Assembly: GCA_017468465.1 (NCBI GenBank)
Contig: JAFUIN010000019.1
Span: 39,509 to 103,508 of the forward strand
Source: Clostridia bacterium
Lineage (GTDB): Bacteria > Bacillota > Clostridia > UMGS1840
DNA length: 64,000 nucleotides
Reading direction: 5' to 3'
Shown here: positions 22,035 through 31,484 of the stretch, in pieces
Position numbering within the stretch: position 1 is the first letter of the stretch
How the letters are laid out: the number at the start of each line of letters is the position of its first letter
Translations under genes and position numbers: made by a program
The notes under the pieces: model-generated
The model's input: the letters and a program-made list of their open reading frames with translations, nothing else
What the model was told of the DNA's origin: nothing
Databases searched by the model: none

Positions 22035-23211
22035 TTTTTATAACCTCAATGGCTTTTTGAAGTTGTGTATCTTGTTCTTCCGGCATCAAAAACACACTGA
22101 TATTGCGATTCTCAACATCTATTTCGATATCCGGAGCCAATCCGATTTTATGGATATTATCGCCGTTTGGTAAGAAATATTCTGCTACAGTTAACAACAC
22201 GGCACTGTCGGAATCTATTGTAAAGGTTTGCCCTACAACGCCTTTTCCAAATGAATTTTTACCAACCAGTTTTGCATTGTTGTTATCACGCAATCCACCT
22301 GCCAGAAGCTCTGCAGCACTTGCTGTTCCCTCGTTAATCAATACACAAATGGGGATGCTTACCGCATGTTCATCATCCGAAGTTTCTTTGATTTCGGATC
22401 CGTCGGTATACTTGATGGAAACAATGGTCCCCTTCGGCATAAAATAATCAGCAATAGAAACAACACTGTCCAATGTGCCGCCCGAATTAGAACGCAAATC
22501 TACAATTAACCCTTTTAATGAATTCAAGTCCAGCTCTTTCATTTTATTTTTGAATTCTGTATCGGTAGCAACATCAAAGCTGGAAATTCGTACATAACCG
22601 ATGTGGTCCTTCAGTTGTTTTACCTTAACGGTTTCAACTGATACCGCACTTCTTGTCAAGGTCAGTGGACGAACCTCTCCCAATGGCGTCAGAACTTCCA
22701 ACTCTACAGTTTCTCCCGGCAAGCCGCGGATTTTATCAACCACCTCATCTAATTGATCACCGCTTACAGTTTCTCCATATACTTTGATAATTTTATCACC
22801 GGTTTGAATTCCTGCTTTTTGGGCGGCAGACCCGTCAAATGAGTTAATTACAGTGATAAATCCATTTTCGTCAACAGTGATTTCAACACCAATGCCAACA
22901 TAATTTCCTTCCACTTCTTCTGTAAAAGAAGTTAAATTATCACCAGAAATATAACTGGAAAATGGGTCATTTAACTGATAAACATAACCTTCCATTGCTC
23001 GTTCAAAAGCAGCATCGCTGTCAATGCTGTCTCTGAAATAATAATGCTCTTCAATAATATCATTCAGTTTTTTTATTTTCAGCGCCTCGTCTACATAGCT
23101 TCCGGCATTCATCCCGCTTCTTTCATTCAGAATACCGGCAAAATATCCGATAAATCCAATCAGAATTGCAAGCACAAAGTAGATAATTTTTTTCCAAATG
23201 TTTGATTTCAT
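22024..23211 (-). CDS. S41 carboxyl-terminal processing protease
   Basis: About 395 residues: a membrane-anchored CtpA/CtpB-like serine protease. A transmembrane anchor covers about residues 7-28, a PDZ domain about 90-175 (VEGNYVGIGVEI, GDKIIKVYGE), then the S41 catalytic domain with DLRSNSGGTLDSVVSIADYF, the Ser in NEGTASAAELLAG and the Lys in GKNSFGKGVVGQ. In spore formers, relatives cleave signalling proteins at the envelope. GAGG lies 7 bases before the ATG at 23211. It overlaps ispE. Confidence 0.92.
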   Translation of the reverse strand: MKSNIWKKIIYFVLAILIGFIGYFAGILNERSGMNAGSYVDEALKIKKLNDIIEEHYYFRDSIDSDAAFERAMEGYVYQLNDPFSSYISGDNLTSFTEEVEGNYVGIGVEITVDENGFITVINSFDGSAAQKAGIQTGDKIIKVYGETVSGDQLDEVVDKIRGLPGETVELEVLTPLGEVRPLTLTRSAVSVETVKVKQLKDHIGYVRISSFDVATDTEFKNKMKELDLNSLKGLIVDLRSNSGGTLDSVVSIADYFMPKGTIVSIKYTDGSEIKETSDDEHAVSIPICVLINEGTASAAELLAGGLRDNNNAKLVGKNSFGKGVVGQTFTIDSDSAVLLTVAEYFLPNGDNIHKIGLAPDIEIDVENRNISVFLMPEEQDTQLQKAIEVIKNDE

Positions 23212-23240
23212 TTCAAAGCCTCGTTCTTTTTCAAATTGAA

Positions 23241-23268
23241 GGGCACCGTGATTCACGGTACCCTTTTT
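23241..23268. repeat. intergenic hairpin between the hydrolase and protease genes
   Basis: GGGCACCGTG/CACGGTACCC inverted repeat with a 3-base loop and one mismatch. A T6 run follows only on the plus strand, so it is a good terminator for plus-strand transcripts but only a hairpin on the minus strand where the genes lie. It may limit antisense transcription or tune expression of the protease gene. Confidence 0.5.
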
Positions 23269-23304
23269 TAACGATATATGTAATTATAACCGTTTTTATT
23301 TCAA

Positions 23305-24453
23305 TTATTGCAAATAATTCATCGGATTCTTCACTGTTCCGTTTACCGAAACCTCAAAATGCAGATGGGGACCGGTAGACCAACCGGTACTACCGACTTT
23401 CGCAATTTTTTGTCCTTTTTTTACAACTGCACCCTTGGAAACCAAATTAGAGGAATGGTGTCCGTACAGGGTTGTTGTTCCACCGCCATGGTCAATTACA
23501 ATATAATTACCATAAGCACCGGAATAACCGGAAACAATAACAGTTCCATCGGCTGCAGCGACAACCGAAGCACCGCTGGGAGCAGCGATATCAATTCCTG
23601 TGTGCAATTTATAAACTTTCAATACGGGATGCAAACGATTGCCAAAAGGTGAAGTAATTGTATGATAGCCGGGTGCCGGCCAGGTCATAACACCACCGGT
23701 ATACTTCGCTGCGGTTGCTCCATTTTTTTGATTCGATGCAGTAAGGCTTCTGATTTGTGCCTGAATGTTAGCACTTTCCTGCTCAAATTTTTTATACTCT
23801 TGCGTATAGGCACTGATATCTTTTTCCAGCTGTACCATAACCTTGGAGTTCTCATTGATTAACGAGGTAAGCTTTTTCTTTTCAGCGTCTTCTTTTTCCT
23901 TTGCCGATTTGATTTCAGCCTGCTTTTCCTTCAGGACAGCGGTTGCTTCTTCCACCATTTGTTTTTGATTGACAATATCGGCAATCACCTTTTGGTCATA
24001 ATCTGCAACCTGGCGAATCATATCAACACGGTAAAAGAAATCTGCTAAGCTCCCGCTGGAAAGAAGAATATCCAGATAGGAAGAATTGTTATCCTCGTAA
24101 AGTGCCCGCATTCTTAATTTGAACAGCGTTTTATTTTCTTCTTCTTTTTCGGTCAGACGTTCAATTTCTTCTTCCTGTTTGTTAATGTCAGCCTGAAGTG
24201 CAGAAATCTCGTTGCCCAATTTTTTCACACGTTCTGCAACCTCTGCCATCTGTGCATCCAGCTCTTTTTTTCTGGCATCGTACGTTTTTTTCTCTTGTTT
24301 TGCCTGATCAATTTTTTTCTGCGCATCTTGTGCTTTTTGTTGTGCTTGTTGGCTTTTTGCTTCCAAATCAGACTTTGTATCAGCAAATACTGCACAATTC
24401 ACACCAAATAGAAAGATGACACAAATCAATATAGAAATCAGTTTTTTGTTCAT
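23305..24453 (-). CDS. secreted coiled-coil M23 peptidoglycan hydrolase (FtsEX partner type)
   Basis: A 382-residue protein with a signal peptide (about 1-24, cleavage near VFADT). A long coiled coil (about 25-235) carries a central amphipathic segment [20 protein letters not shown], and a C-terminal LytM/M23 domain shows [10 protein letters not shown] and HLHFEV zinc motifs. The layout is that of EnvC, CwlO or PcsB, whose hydrolase activity is switched on by the FtsEX ABC complex. Its place in the ftsE-ftsX operon supports that role in cell division or elongation. GAGGTAA lies before the ATG. Confidence 0.92.
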   Translation of the reverse strand: MNKKLISILICVIFLFGVNCAVFADTKSDLEAKSQQAQQKAQDAQKKIDQAKQEKKTYDARKKELDAQMAEVAERVKKLGNEISALQADINKQEEEIERLTEKEEENKTLFKLRMRALYEDNNSSYLDILLSSGSLADFFYRVDMIRQVADYDQKVIADIVNQKQMVEEATAVLKEKQAEIKSAKEKEDAEKKKLTSLINENSKVMVQLEKDISAYTQEYKKFEQESANIQAQIRSLTASNQKNGATAAKYTGGVMTWPAPGYHTITSPFGNRLHPVLKVYKLHTGIDIAAPSGASVVAAADGTVIVSGYSGAYGNYIVIDHGGGTTTLYGHHSSNLVSKGAVVKKGQKIAKVGSTGWSTGPHLHFEVSVNGTVKNPMNYLQ

Positions 24454-24484
24454 AAAGTTACCTCAATTATATCAAACCGCATCC

Positions 24485-24784
24485 TTAAGAAATGGAAGAT
24501 GTACCGAGTACTTCTGCAAACCATATAATTAACGGAATAAGAACCACAAGCAGTATAACAGCTCCTAAAAAGAGCATCATAATGAACCGTCTTTCCGCAT
24601 TTATTTGATTTTTTCTCACCCCGGAAATTCTCCGTTTTTTTTGAAATAATTTCCGTTTTAATCTTCTTAAAAAGCTTCTTTTATGACGATGACGATTCGA
24701 TGATGTTCTTTGATGTTTCGAATCAGCATGCTGTCCGTTTTTGTTGTTCACTAATAATTCAGAATGATTTAGATTTGCGCTCAT
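24485..24784 (-). CDS. small basic single-pass membrane protein in the ftsEX operon
   Basis: A 99-residue protein not recognised as a known family. The first 60 or so residues are polar and very basic (runs such as RHRHKRSFLRRLKRKLFQKKRR), probably cytoplasmic. One hydrophobic helix spans about residues 70-92, and a short tail follows. The start ATG at 24784 follows AAAGGG by 12 bases; a TTG seven codons earlier overlaps that site. It sits between ftsX and the hydrolase, so it may belong to the same envelope complex. Function is unknown. Confidence 0.7.
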   Translation of the reverse strand: MSANLNHSELLVNNKNGQHADSKHQRTSSNRHRHKRSFLRRLKRKLFQKKRRISGVRKNQINAERRFIMMLFLGAVILLVVLIPLIIWFAEVLGTSSIS

Positions 24785-24806
24785 TTTTTTGAGAATCCCT
24801 TTCAAC

Positions 24807-25688
24807 TTATACTTTCAAATGCTTACCGACTGCAAACGCAGCCCCTATACCTCCGATGAGACCCCCATATATCAGGTTAGTAATTAAAAGTTCAGTAAAA
24901 ACAATGCCGGGACTCAACAAATAAATTCCTTCCAGAACTTGATTGAAATTGCCGTAAATCAGGTAGTAGCCATATGCTAAAATCCCACTGGAGAGAATGG
25001 CACCTGTAATTCCGACAATAACACCTTCAATTATAAACGGTGTTCTGACAAAACCATTGGTTGCACCAACATATTTCATAATGTTGATGTGTTTTCTTCT
25101 GGAAAAAATTGAAACATTAATAATGTTTGAAATGATGCTTAAGCAAAGAAGTGCTAATAAAACATATACAATGATGCTATATAAATTTACTTTTTTTTCA
25201 ACAGCTGCAAGCTTCTTGGAGGTTTCCAGATTGTTGGAGACAGAATCCACCGCATCTAATAAAGTGATTTCCTCCAACACATAATCCGCATTCTCCAACG
25301 AAGTCAATGTTACAACATAACAGTTCCGAAAGGGATTATCTTCTTCTGTAATCCCCTGAAGTAAAGAATCATTTCCGATTTTTTCCTTAAACTCACGAAA
25401 GGTTTCAGATTTTGATTTTAAGACAGCATCTTTTACCATTGCAATGCTCAGTAATTGTTGCGCAACGTCTTCTAAATCTTCTTCCATAACGCTATCTTTA
25501 ATAAAAATGTTAAATTCAAAGTTATTTCCAAGTTCGCCTGAAATATGAACAAGATTTGTAGAAATTACCTGGAAAACCCCTGTCACCAAAAGGGATACAA
25601 TTACCGTCAGAACAGTCATAAAGGTTACCATTCTGTTGGTAAATAAATTTGCAATTCCCTCTTTCAAAAAATAACTGAAATTATTCAT
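24807..25688 (-). CDS. ftsX: cell division ABC transporter permease FtsX
   Basis: A 293-residue membrane protein with an N-terminal helix (about 20-42), an extracellular domain of about 120 residues, and three C-terminal helices (about 170-290), the FtsX topology. Segments such as NLFTNRMVTFMTVLTVIVSLLV and SIFSRRKHINIMKYVGATNGFVRTPF are typical. The extracellular domain would activate the hydrolase encoded downstream. The ATG overlaps the end of ftsE by 8 bases, with GAGAGGAGG about 10 bases upstream. Confidence 0.95.
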   Translation of the reverse strand: MNNFSYFLKEGIANLFTNRMVTFMTVLTVIVSLLVTGVFQVISTNLVHISGELGNNFEFNIFIKDSVMEEDLEDVAQQLLSIAMVKDAVLKSKSETFREFKEKIGNDSLLQGITEEDNPFRNCYVVTLTSLENADYVLEEITLLDAVDSVSNNLETSKKLAAVEKKVNLYSIIVYVLLALLCLSIISNIINVSIFSRRKHINIMKYVGATNGFVRTPFIIEGVIVGITGAILSSGILAYGYYLIYGNFNQVLEGIYLLSPGIVFTELLITNLIYGGLIGGIGAAFAVGKHLKV

Positions 25689-26370
25689 GATCGCTGTAGC
25701 CTCCTCTCTCATCGTCTCTGATGATATTTCCGCCGTCTACAGCAATAACACGCTTGTGCATACTGTTTACAATATCTTTATCGTGAGTCGCAACAATTAC
25801 GGTTGTTCCGCTCCGGTTGATTTCTTCCAGATATGCCATGATTTCTTTTGAAGTATCCGGATCTAAATTTCCGGTAGGTTCATCTGCAATAATTAAATTG
25901 GGGTTGTTTGCCAACGCTCTTGCAATAGCAACACGCTGTTGCTCGCCGCCGGATAATTCATTGGGAAGAAACCGTGCCTTTTGGGAAAGACCGACTCTAC
26001 TTAATACATCGGGCACGCGACGTCTCATCTGACGTCTGGTTGCCCCCACAACTTGCATAGCAAATCCTACATTTTCCATGACAGTTTTATTGTCTAATAA
26101 ACGGAAATCCTGAAACACCATTCCCAAGGTGCGCCTGTAATACGGAATTTCCTTTGCAGTCAATTCAGTAACATTGATATCATTGATGATAATTTCACCG
26201 GAAGTAGGACGTTCTTCTGCAGTAATCAGCTTAATCAAAGTGGATTTTCCTGCACCGCTGTGCCCAACCAGAAAAACAAACTCCCCTTTTTGAATATCTA
26301 AGGTGATATCATCCAATGCAGTTACATTTGTATTTTCATATATTTTGGTAACATTCTTAAATTGAAGCAC
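25681..26370 (-). CDS. ftsE: cell division ABC transporter ATP-binding protein FtsE
   Basis: A 229-residue ABC ATPase with GHSGAGKST (Walker A), [15 protein letters not shown] (signature), IIADEPTGNLD (Walker B) and ATHDKDIV (switch His). It starts with GTG, preceded by GAGGTGG. It powers the FtsX-dependent activation of the peptidoglycan hydrolase at the septum or sidewall. It lies 11 bases after the regulator gene. Confidence 0.96.
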   Translation of the reverse strand: MLQFKNVTKIYENTNVTALDDITLDIQKGEFVFLVGHSGAGKSTLIKLITAEERPTSGEIIINDINVTELTAKEIPYYRRTLGMVFQDFRLLDNKTVMENVGFAMQVVGATRRQMRRRVPDVLSRVGLSQKARFLPNELSGGEQQRVAIARALANNPNLIIADEPTGNLDPDTSKEIMAYLEEINRSGTTVIVATHDKDIVNSMHKRVIAVDGGNIIRDDERGGYSDHE

Positions 26371-26381
26371 TACATTCCACC

Positions 26382-27467
26382 TCAGATTTTCATAACATTT
26401 GCTGACAGGTATTTCTTAACCATCATTGCAACTTTGAAAATAATTGCATCGTCGAACTCTCTTAAGTCTAATCCTGTTAATTTCTGAATTTTATCCAAAC
26501 GGTACACCAACGTGTTTCTGTGGATAAACAGTTTTCTGGAGGTTTCGGATATATTCAGGCTGTTATCAAAAAACTTTTGGATGGTCATTAAGGTTTCCGC
26601 ATCCAGCTTATCAATGGAGTCTTTTTTGAACACTTCATCCAAAAACATCTGACACAGCTTTACGGGAAGCTGATAAATGAGTCTTCCGATGCCTAAGGAT
26701 TCATAATTCAGGATTTCTTTTTCTGCATCAAACACTCTGCCGATTTCCAATGCAACCTGAGCTTCACGATAAGACACAGCAACATCTCGTAGTGTGTTGG
26801 CAACAGAACCAATACCCACACAAATGTTAATCATCGCTTCACTGCGAACTGTATCAATAATGGTAGAAACCAATTCTTCTTTTTTCTTGGTAGACAGGTC
26901 TGTTTCTCCTATTTCTGTTATAATTGCGATGTTTTTTTCATCCAATGTAATAACAAACTGCTTTCCTTTGTCGGGAAACATGCCGGACAAAATTGCATGC
27001 ACATCACCGTCATCCTGAACAGAGAGATTGACAAGATATACCATTCTCGGAACTTCATATGCAAGCTTCAGTTCCTTGGAACGGGCATAAATATCACCAG
27101 GTAATATGCTGTCGGAAAGGATGTTTTTCAAAAAATTTCCGGCATCATATTTTTCTTCATAAAACTGCTTGATGTTTGCAAAAGTAGCAGCAAGCATTTG
27201 TGCATACTTTGCAGCAAATTCTGTATCACTTTCTACATATACGCAAAACTTCAGCTTGGATCTAACAAAAATCGGTTTATATGTAACGCCGCCTTCTGTA
27301 ACAACAGAGCCATCCTGAAAAAGATCCAAATCAACAGGAAGCAGCTTTCCGATTGCAGAATTGCTGGAGCTTGCAATAACAATGCTGTTTTCATCCAGAA
27401 TACCAAACGGATATTCAATAATTCCCACAAATTGATATATTGCACTTTGGAAATGTTTGTTTATCAT
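26382..27467 (-). CDS. PucR/CdaR-type transcriptional regulator
   Basis: About 361 residues. The C-terminal 60 residues form the PucR-type helix-turn-helix (FFDNSLNISETSRKLFIHRNTLVYRLDKIQKLTGLDLREFDDA, described here in parts: NISETSRKLFIHRNTL is the core). The middle resembles the GGDEF-like domain of CdaR regulators; the first 130 residues resemble a sensor domain. This family regulates sugar-acid or purine genes elsewhere, but a copy ahead of ftsEX is seen in Clostridia. Target genes are unknown. The ATG at 27467 follows AAGGGTGG. Promoter at 27547-27575. Confidence 0.8.
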   Translation of the reverse strand: MINKHFQSAIYQFVGIIEYPFGILDENSIVIASSSNSAIGKLLPVDLDLFQDGSVVTEGGVTYKPIFVRSKLKFCVYVESDTEFAAKYAQMLAATFANIKQFYEEKYDAGNFLKNILSDSILPGDIYARSKELKLAYEVPRMVYLVNLSVQDDGDVHAILSGMFPDKGKQFVITLDEKNIAIITEIGETDLSTKKKEELVSTIIDTVRSEAMINICVGIGSVANTLRDVAVSYREAQVALEIGRVFDAEKEILNYESLGIGRLIYQLPVKLCQMFLDEVFKKDSIDKLDAETLMTIQKFFDNSLNISETSRKLFIHRNTLVYRLDKIQKLTGLDLREFDDAIIFKVAMMVKKYLSANVMKI

Positions 27468-27546
27468 TTGAACCACCCTTGTATTTCTTTCCGTTGGTGA
27501 CCTTCGTAACAGACACCAAACAATATTTCACATCTAAACATCAAAT

Positions 27547-27575
27547 AGTATAACATAAAAATGTGAAAATTTCAA
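27547..27575 (-). promoter_or_regulatory. sigma-A type promoter for the regulator-ftsEX operon
   Basis: TTGAAA, 17 bases, TATACT on the minus strand, followed by an 80-base leader. Confidence 0.65.
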
Positions 27576-27587
27576 GTTTTTTTTACA

Positions 27588-28268
27588 TTATATTATATTT
27601 TTAGCATATTTTTTTAATTCCGCAATGACAGGAACCAATTCCGGTGAATTTTCGGGACCGCCCCTTGCAGTTAAAATGTTTTGAAAACGCTCTGTTTCTT
27701 TTGCAAAATATGCTTGCGTCAAGCTGTCGTTTTTTTGCAAAAGCTTGCGTCCCAATACATAATCCACCTCATTTGTGTGTTGTTCTTTTCCCTTTGTGAC
27801 ACGCATCAAAACATAATAACGCCGGTCTTCCCGAGCGAGGCGTTCTTCTTCAATCTGAAACCCCTGTTCTGCCAGGAATTTCCTCAAAAAAGGAATTTCA
27901 CTCATTGGCTGCAAAACCAAATGCTTGGCACGGTATGCAACCGGCAAATCCCTTTCCAGAATTTCAGCAATCAACCGACCGCCCATTCCGCAAATAGAAA
28001 TGACATCCAGAGGAATATCTTTCAGCTCGTGCAATCCATCACTTTTTACAGTTTGTATGCTTTCTTTCATGTGAAAAGCAGCGATGTTTTGTGCAGCTTT
28101 TTTCAGAGGACCGTCTCTTAAATCACAAGCATATGCAGCCTTTATTTGTCCTTTTTTAATTAAATAAATCGGCAAATAACCATGGTCACAGCCGATATCG
28201 CAAAGAATTTTTTCGCATCCTATCATTTCTGCTGCAGTCAGCAACCGTTTCGTAATTGGAATTTGCAT
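27588..28268 (-). CDS. trmK: tRNA (adenine(22)-N1)-methyltransferase
   Basis: A 226-residue class I methyltransferase of the TrmK/YqfN family that methylates A22 in the D-loop of some tRNAs. Visible are ITKRLLTAAEMIG, the SAM-binding CDIGCDHGYLPIYLI, ACDLRDGPLKKAAQNI and ISICGMGGRLIAEIL. The C-terminal part holds a helical extension as in the family. GGGG lies 8 bases before the ATG at 28268. It has its own promoter, divergent from the amino-acid transporter. Confidence 0.92.
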   Translation of the reverse strand: MQIPITKRLLTAAEMIGCEKILCDIGCDHGYLPIYLIKKGQIKAAYACDLRDGPLKKAAQNIAAFHMKESIQTVKSDGLHELKDIPLDVISICGMGGRLIAEILERDLPVAYRAKHLVLQPMSEIPFLRKFLAEQGFQIEEERLAREDRRYYVLMRVTKGKEQHTNEVDYVLGRKLLQKNDSLTQAYFAKETERFQNILTARGGPENSPELVPVIAELKKYAKNII

Positions 28269-28305
28269 AATACATTCCCCGTATTTCCCTCTTTTTTCGA
28301 GTTTT

Positions 28306-28334
28306 ATTGTAACACAAAATCTTTGATTTGTCAA
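28306..28334 (-). promoter_or_regulatory. sigma-A type promoter for trmK
   Basis: TTGACA, 17 bases, TACAAT on the minus strand. Confidence 0.75.
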
Positions 28335-28391
28335 ATGAGGATTTTAAGCACACTATTTTCTGAAAAAATAAGAAAAAAATTGATTTTATGG

Positions 28392-28420
28392 TTGATTTTT
28401 GAAAGAATCTGTGATAAGAT
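28392..28420 (+). promoter_or_regulatory. promoter for the amino-acid ABC transporter operon
   Basis: TTGATT, 17 bases, TAAGAT, about 43 bases before the start codon, divergent from the trmK promoter. Confidence 0.6.
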
Positions 28421-28463
28421 ATAAATTGAAATAAATTTTCATCAAAAATTAAGGAGAAAAAAC

Positions 28464-29222
28464 ATGAAAAAATTTTTACAACTGACCGCCCTGGTATTGG
28501 CGATGTTACTGTTATTTGCAGGCTGTGCAACCAATGATGCCGACAACAAACTGGTAATCGGTTACACAATTTATGAACCCATGAACTATATGGATGATGC
28601 CGGCAAGCTGACCGGTTTTGATACCGAATTTGCAGAAGCTGTTTGTGAAAAACTGGATATGGTTCCCGAATTTGTTGAAATCAACTGGGACACGAAGTTT
28701 GTTACCCTGGATGCTGACCAGATTGACTGTATCTGGAATGGTATGACCATCTCTGATGAAGTAAAAACCAACTGTTTGGTTTCCAAAGCATATGTGAAAA
28801 ATGCACAGGTTGTTGTAATGGCAAAAGACAAAATTGAAAACTACGCTACCGCAGAAAGCTTAAAAGGATTAAAATTTGCTGCCGAAGCAGGTTCTGCAGG
28901 TGAAGCAGCAATCAAAGATAACGGCTTGGAAGAAAACTACACCCCTGTTGCAGCACAGACTGATGCTCTGTTAGCAGTTGCAGGCGGTCAGGCAGATGCT
29001 TGTGTTATTGACATCACCATGGCAAAAGCTTCCACCGCTGCAGGTACCAGCTACGAAAATCTTACATACGGTGTGGAACTGACCACTGAAGAATACGGCA
29101 TTGGCTTCCGCAAAGCAGATACTGAATTAAAAGACGCTGTAGATAAAGCGATTGATGAATTATATGAAGACGGTACTTTAACCAAACTGGCTGAAAAATA
29201 CGAATTGAATTTAGCTTTCTAA
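28464..29222 (+). CDS. amino acid ABC transporter substrate-binding lipoprotein
   Basis: A 252-residue family 3 extracellular solute-binding protein. A lipoprotein signal ends at LLFAGC (Cys 21). It then shows KLVIGYTIYEPMNYMDDAGKLTGFDTEF, the DGxLxGFDxE-like signature of polar amino-acid binders, and a late EEYGIGFRKAD. It captures an amino acid outside the cell and hands it to the permease encoded next. AAGGAG lies 7 bases before the ATG. An attenuator follows, so it is probably made in excess over the membrane parts. Confidence 0.92.
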   Translation: MKKFLQLTALVLAMLLLFAGCATNDADNKLVIGYTIYEPMNYMDDAGKLTGFDTEFAEAVCEKLDMVPEFVEINWDTKFVTLDADQIDCIWNGMTISDEVKTNCLVSKAYVKNAQVVVMAKDKIENYATAESLKGLKFAAEAGSAGEAAIKDNGLEENYTPVAAQTDALLAVAGGQADACVIDITMAKASTAAGTSYENLTYGVELTTEEYGIGFRKADTELKDAVDKAIDELYEDGTLTKLAEKYELNLAF

Positions 29223-29252
29223 GTTTTAGAAAAATATTATAAATCAAAAATG

Positions 29253-29292
29253 AAAGGGTTGTGACAAAATCTTTTTTGAAACAACCCTTTTT
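29253..29292 (+). terminator. intercistronic terminator/attenuator
   Basis: AAAGGGTTGT pairs with ACAACCCTTT around a long T-rich loop and is followed by a T-run. It lies between the binding-protein and permease genes and would lower expression of the latter. Confidence 0.75.
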
Positions 29293-29312
29293 GATGGATA
29301 TAAGAGGTTTTT

Positions 29313-29960
29313 ATGCAACTGTTCTTAAAAGTAACACTAAGTCTTCTGGAAGGCTTGACAACTACATTCAAGATATTTGGTTTAACCCTGCTTATGGCAC
29401 TGCCTTTGGGGTTGATTATTTCGTTTGGCTCCATGAGTAAGCTGAAAATAATTAAATATCCGATTAAAACTCTGATTTGGATTATTCGCGGCACTCCGCT
29501 GATGCTTCAGCTGATTACATTCGGTCTTGGTCCAGGTTTATTGGGGTTCAAAGGTGTTAATTTGTTTTATGCAGTAATTGTTGCCTTTGTGTTGAACTAT
29601 TCCTGTTACTTTGCAGAAATTTTCAGAGGAAGTATTGAATCAATCCCCAAGGGACAATATGAGGCTGGTGCTGTTCTGGGCTTAACCAAAAAACAAGTAT
29701 TTTTCAAAATCATACTGATGCAGGTTGTAAAACGTATTATTGCACCCATGAGTAACGAGTTTTTAACTTTGGTAAAAGATACCTCCCTTGCTAATACCAT
29801 TATGATTTATGAAATCACCTGGAATGCAAAACGAATGATGAACAGTGAACACATTCTGTGGCCTCTATTTTATTCCGGTGCTTTTTATCTGGCATTTTGC
29901 GGAATACTGACACTTCTGTTCGGATATATCGAAAAGAAACTAAGCTACTATAAAGTATAA
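29313..29960 (+). CDS. amino acid ABC transporter permease
   Basis: A 215-residue permease of the His/Glu/Gln/Arg/opine family with about five helices. It shows IIRGTPLMLQL near residue 65 and the EAA loop EAGAVLGLTKKQVFFKIILMQ (in parts). One permease gene means a homodimeric channel. AGAGG lies before the ATG. It is followed 15 bases later by the ATPase gene. Confidence 0.94.
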   Translation: MQLFLKVTLSLLEGLTTTFKIFGLTLLMALPLGLIISFGSMSKLKIIKYPIKTLIWIIRGTPLMLQLITFGLGPGLLGFKGVNLFYAVIVAFVLNYSCYFAEIFRGSIESIPKGQYEAGAVLGLTKKQVFFKIILMQVVKRIIAPMSNEFLTLVKDTSLANTIMIYEITWNAKRMMNSEHILWPLFYSGAFYLAFCGILTLLFGYIEKKLSYYKV

Positions 29961-29975
29961 AAGGAAGAGCACCTT

Positions 29976-30722
29976 ATGTTAGAAGTAAAAAATCTTGTAA
30001 AAAGTTTTGGTAAAACCGAAGTCTTAAAAGGCATCAGCTTTTCTATCAAAAAAGGTGATGTGCTTTCTATTATCGGTTCTTCCGGTGGCGGTAAGACTAC
30101 ACTGCTTCGTTGCTTGAATTTTCTGGAATTTGCAGAAGGTGGAACTATTGCCGTAAATGGAAAAGTAATCTACGACGGAGAACAAAAAGATAAAATGAGC
30201 GAACAGTATATTCGCAATATGCGCTTGCATTTTGGCCTGGTATTTCAATCGTTCAATTTATTTCCTCAATACACCGTTTTGAAAAACATTACATTGGCAC
30301 CCACCCTTCTGAAAACAGACACACCGGAAAATATTGAAAAAAAAGCACTGGAATTGATTGAAAAGGTTGGTCTGTCCAATAAAATCAACAACTATCCCTG
30401 TGAACTTTCAGGCGGTCAGCAACAGCGTGTTGCAATCGCAAGAGCCTTGGCTTTGAATCCGGATATCTTATGTTTCGATGAGCCGACCTCGGCATTAGAC
30501 CCGGAGTTAACCGGCGAAGTGCTGAAGGTTATCAAACAATTAGCAGATAAAAATATGACAATGGTAATTGTAACTCACGAAATGTCCTTTGCAAAAGAAG
30601 TTTCAGACCATGTCATCTTTATGGATAACGGAGTGATTGCAGAGCAAGGAACTCCCGAAGAAGTATTTGAACATCCAAAAAGTGAGCGTTTGCACGCTTT
30701 CTTACAAAGCTATCAAGCATAA
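29976..30722 (+). CDS. amino acid ABC transporter ATP-binding protein
   Basis: A 248-residue ATPase of the GlnQ/HisP type: [19 protein letters not shown] (Walker A), [17 protein letters not shown] (signature), [13 protein letters not shown] (Walker B), [21 protein letters not shown]. The substrate cannot be fixed; polar or basic amino acids or cystine are all possible. A terminator follows at 30729. Confidence 0.95.
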   Translation: MLEVKNLVKSFGKTEVLKGISFSIKKGDVLSIIGSSGGGKTTLLRCLNFLEFAEGGTIAVNGKVIYDGEQKDKMSEQYIRNMRLHFGLVFQSFNLFPQYTVLKNITLAPTLLKTDTPENIEKKALELIEKVGLSNKINNYPCELSGGQQQRVAIARALALNPDILCFDEPTSALDPELTGEVLKVIKQLADKNMTMVIVTHEMSFAKEVSDHVIFMDNGVIAEQGTPEEVFEHPKSERLHAFLQSYQA

Positions 30723-30728
30723 TCATAA

Positions 30729-30760
30729 AAAAAGAGCTGTATTTTTACAGCCCTTTTTTA
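30729..30760 (+). terminator. terminator after the ABC operon
   Basis: GCTGT/ACAGC stem with flanking A and T runs. The next gene's ribosome site (AGGAG) begins 3 bases after the T-run. Confidence 0.7.
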
Positions 30761-30772
30761 TAGGAGAAATTT

Positions 30773-31432
30773 ATGAAGCAAGATAACCTTTTTCAAATTA
30801 TGAAATATGCAATATTCGACTTGGACGGTACCATCCTTGATTCTATGCCAATTTGGGTAAATTTGGGTGAAACCGTTCTGAAGGACATGGGAATTATTGC
30901 AGATGATGAATTAAATAAGCGGTTCAAAACAATGACGTTAATGCAATCCTCCAGATATCTTACCGAAAACTTTCCTTTAACTGTTACAGCTGATGAACTG
31001 ATGCAAATTTTTACAGAAAACGTCAAAATAGGTTATGAAAAAAAAGCACCGCTAAAGCCTTATGTGAAAGAATTTTTAGAAAAGTTAAAAAGCGCAAACA
31101 TCCCCATGTGTGTTGCCACCGCATCCGAACGTCATTTAACCGAAGCAGCTTTGAAACGAACTGGAGTTCTTCCCTACTTTGATTTTGTTCTCACCTGTTC
31201 CGATATTGGAAAAACAAAGGAAACACCAGACATTTATCTGGAAGCTGCTAAAAAACTTGGCGGAACAATAGACAACACTGTGGTATTTGAAGATGCTTAC
31301 TTTTCTGTATTATCAGCTAAAAAAGGCGGCTTTCGGGTGGTGGCGGTCTTTGATGAAGAAACAGAAAAAGATAAAGATTCTATTCAAAAACTCTCTGATT
31401 GCTACATCGAAACATTTCAGGAATTACTATAA
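30773..31432 (+). CDS. HAD family hydrolase (beta-phosphoglucomutase-like phosphatase)
   Basis: A 219-residue subfamily IA HAD protein. FDLDGTILDSMPIW carries the nucleophile and acid Asp, VATASERHLTEAAL is motif II, GKTKETPDIYLEAAKKLG has the motif III Lys, and VVFEDAYFSVLSAKKGGF has the metal Asp. It most likely dephosphorylates a sugar phosphate or nucleotide; the substrate is unknown. AGGAG lies 7 bases before the ATG, right after a terminator. It may be expressed by read-through. Confidence 0.88.
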   Translation: MKQDNLFQIMKYAIFDLDGTILDSMPIWVNLGETVLKDMGIIADDELNKRFKTMTLMQSSRYLTENFPLTVTADELMQIFTENVKIGYEKKAPLKPYVKEFLEKLKSANIPMCVATASERHLTEAALKRTGVLPYFDFVLTCSDIGKTKETPDIYLEAAKKLGGTIDNTVVFEDAYFSVLSAKKGGFRVVAVFDEETEKDKDSIQKLSDCYIETFQELL

Positions 31433-31467
31433 AAAAAGTTGTAAGGCAAACGCCTTACAACTTTTTT
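31431..31467. terminator. bidirectional terminator between the HAD gene and rhaB
   Basis: AAGTTGTAAGGC pairs perfectly with GCCTTACAACTT, with A and T runs on both sides. It closes the HAD transcript on the plus strand and the whole microcompartment operon on the minus strand. Confidence 0.9.
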
Positions 31468-31484
31468 ATTGGAGATCGTATTTT

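Noticed and set aside
23241..23268. Terminator of the M23 hydrolase gene
   Set aside because: The T-run follows the hairpin on the plus strand only; on the minus strand the stem is followed by a mixed sequence, so it is listed as a hairpin.
26382..27467. PucR-type gene as regulator of the microcompartment
   Set aside because: It lies in the ftsEX operon with its own promoter, far from the microcompartment genes, and a DeoR regulator is encoded in that operon.
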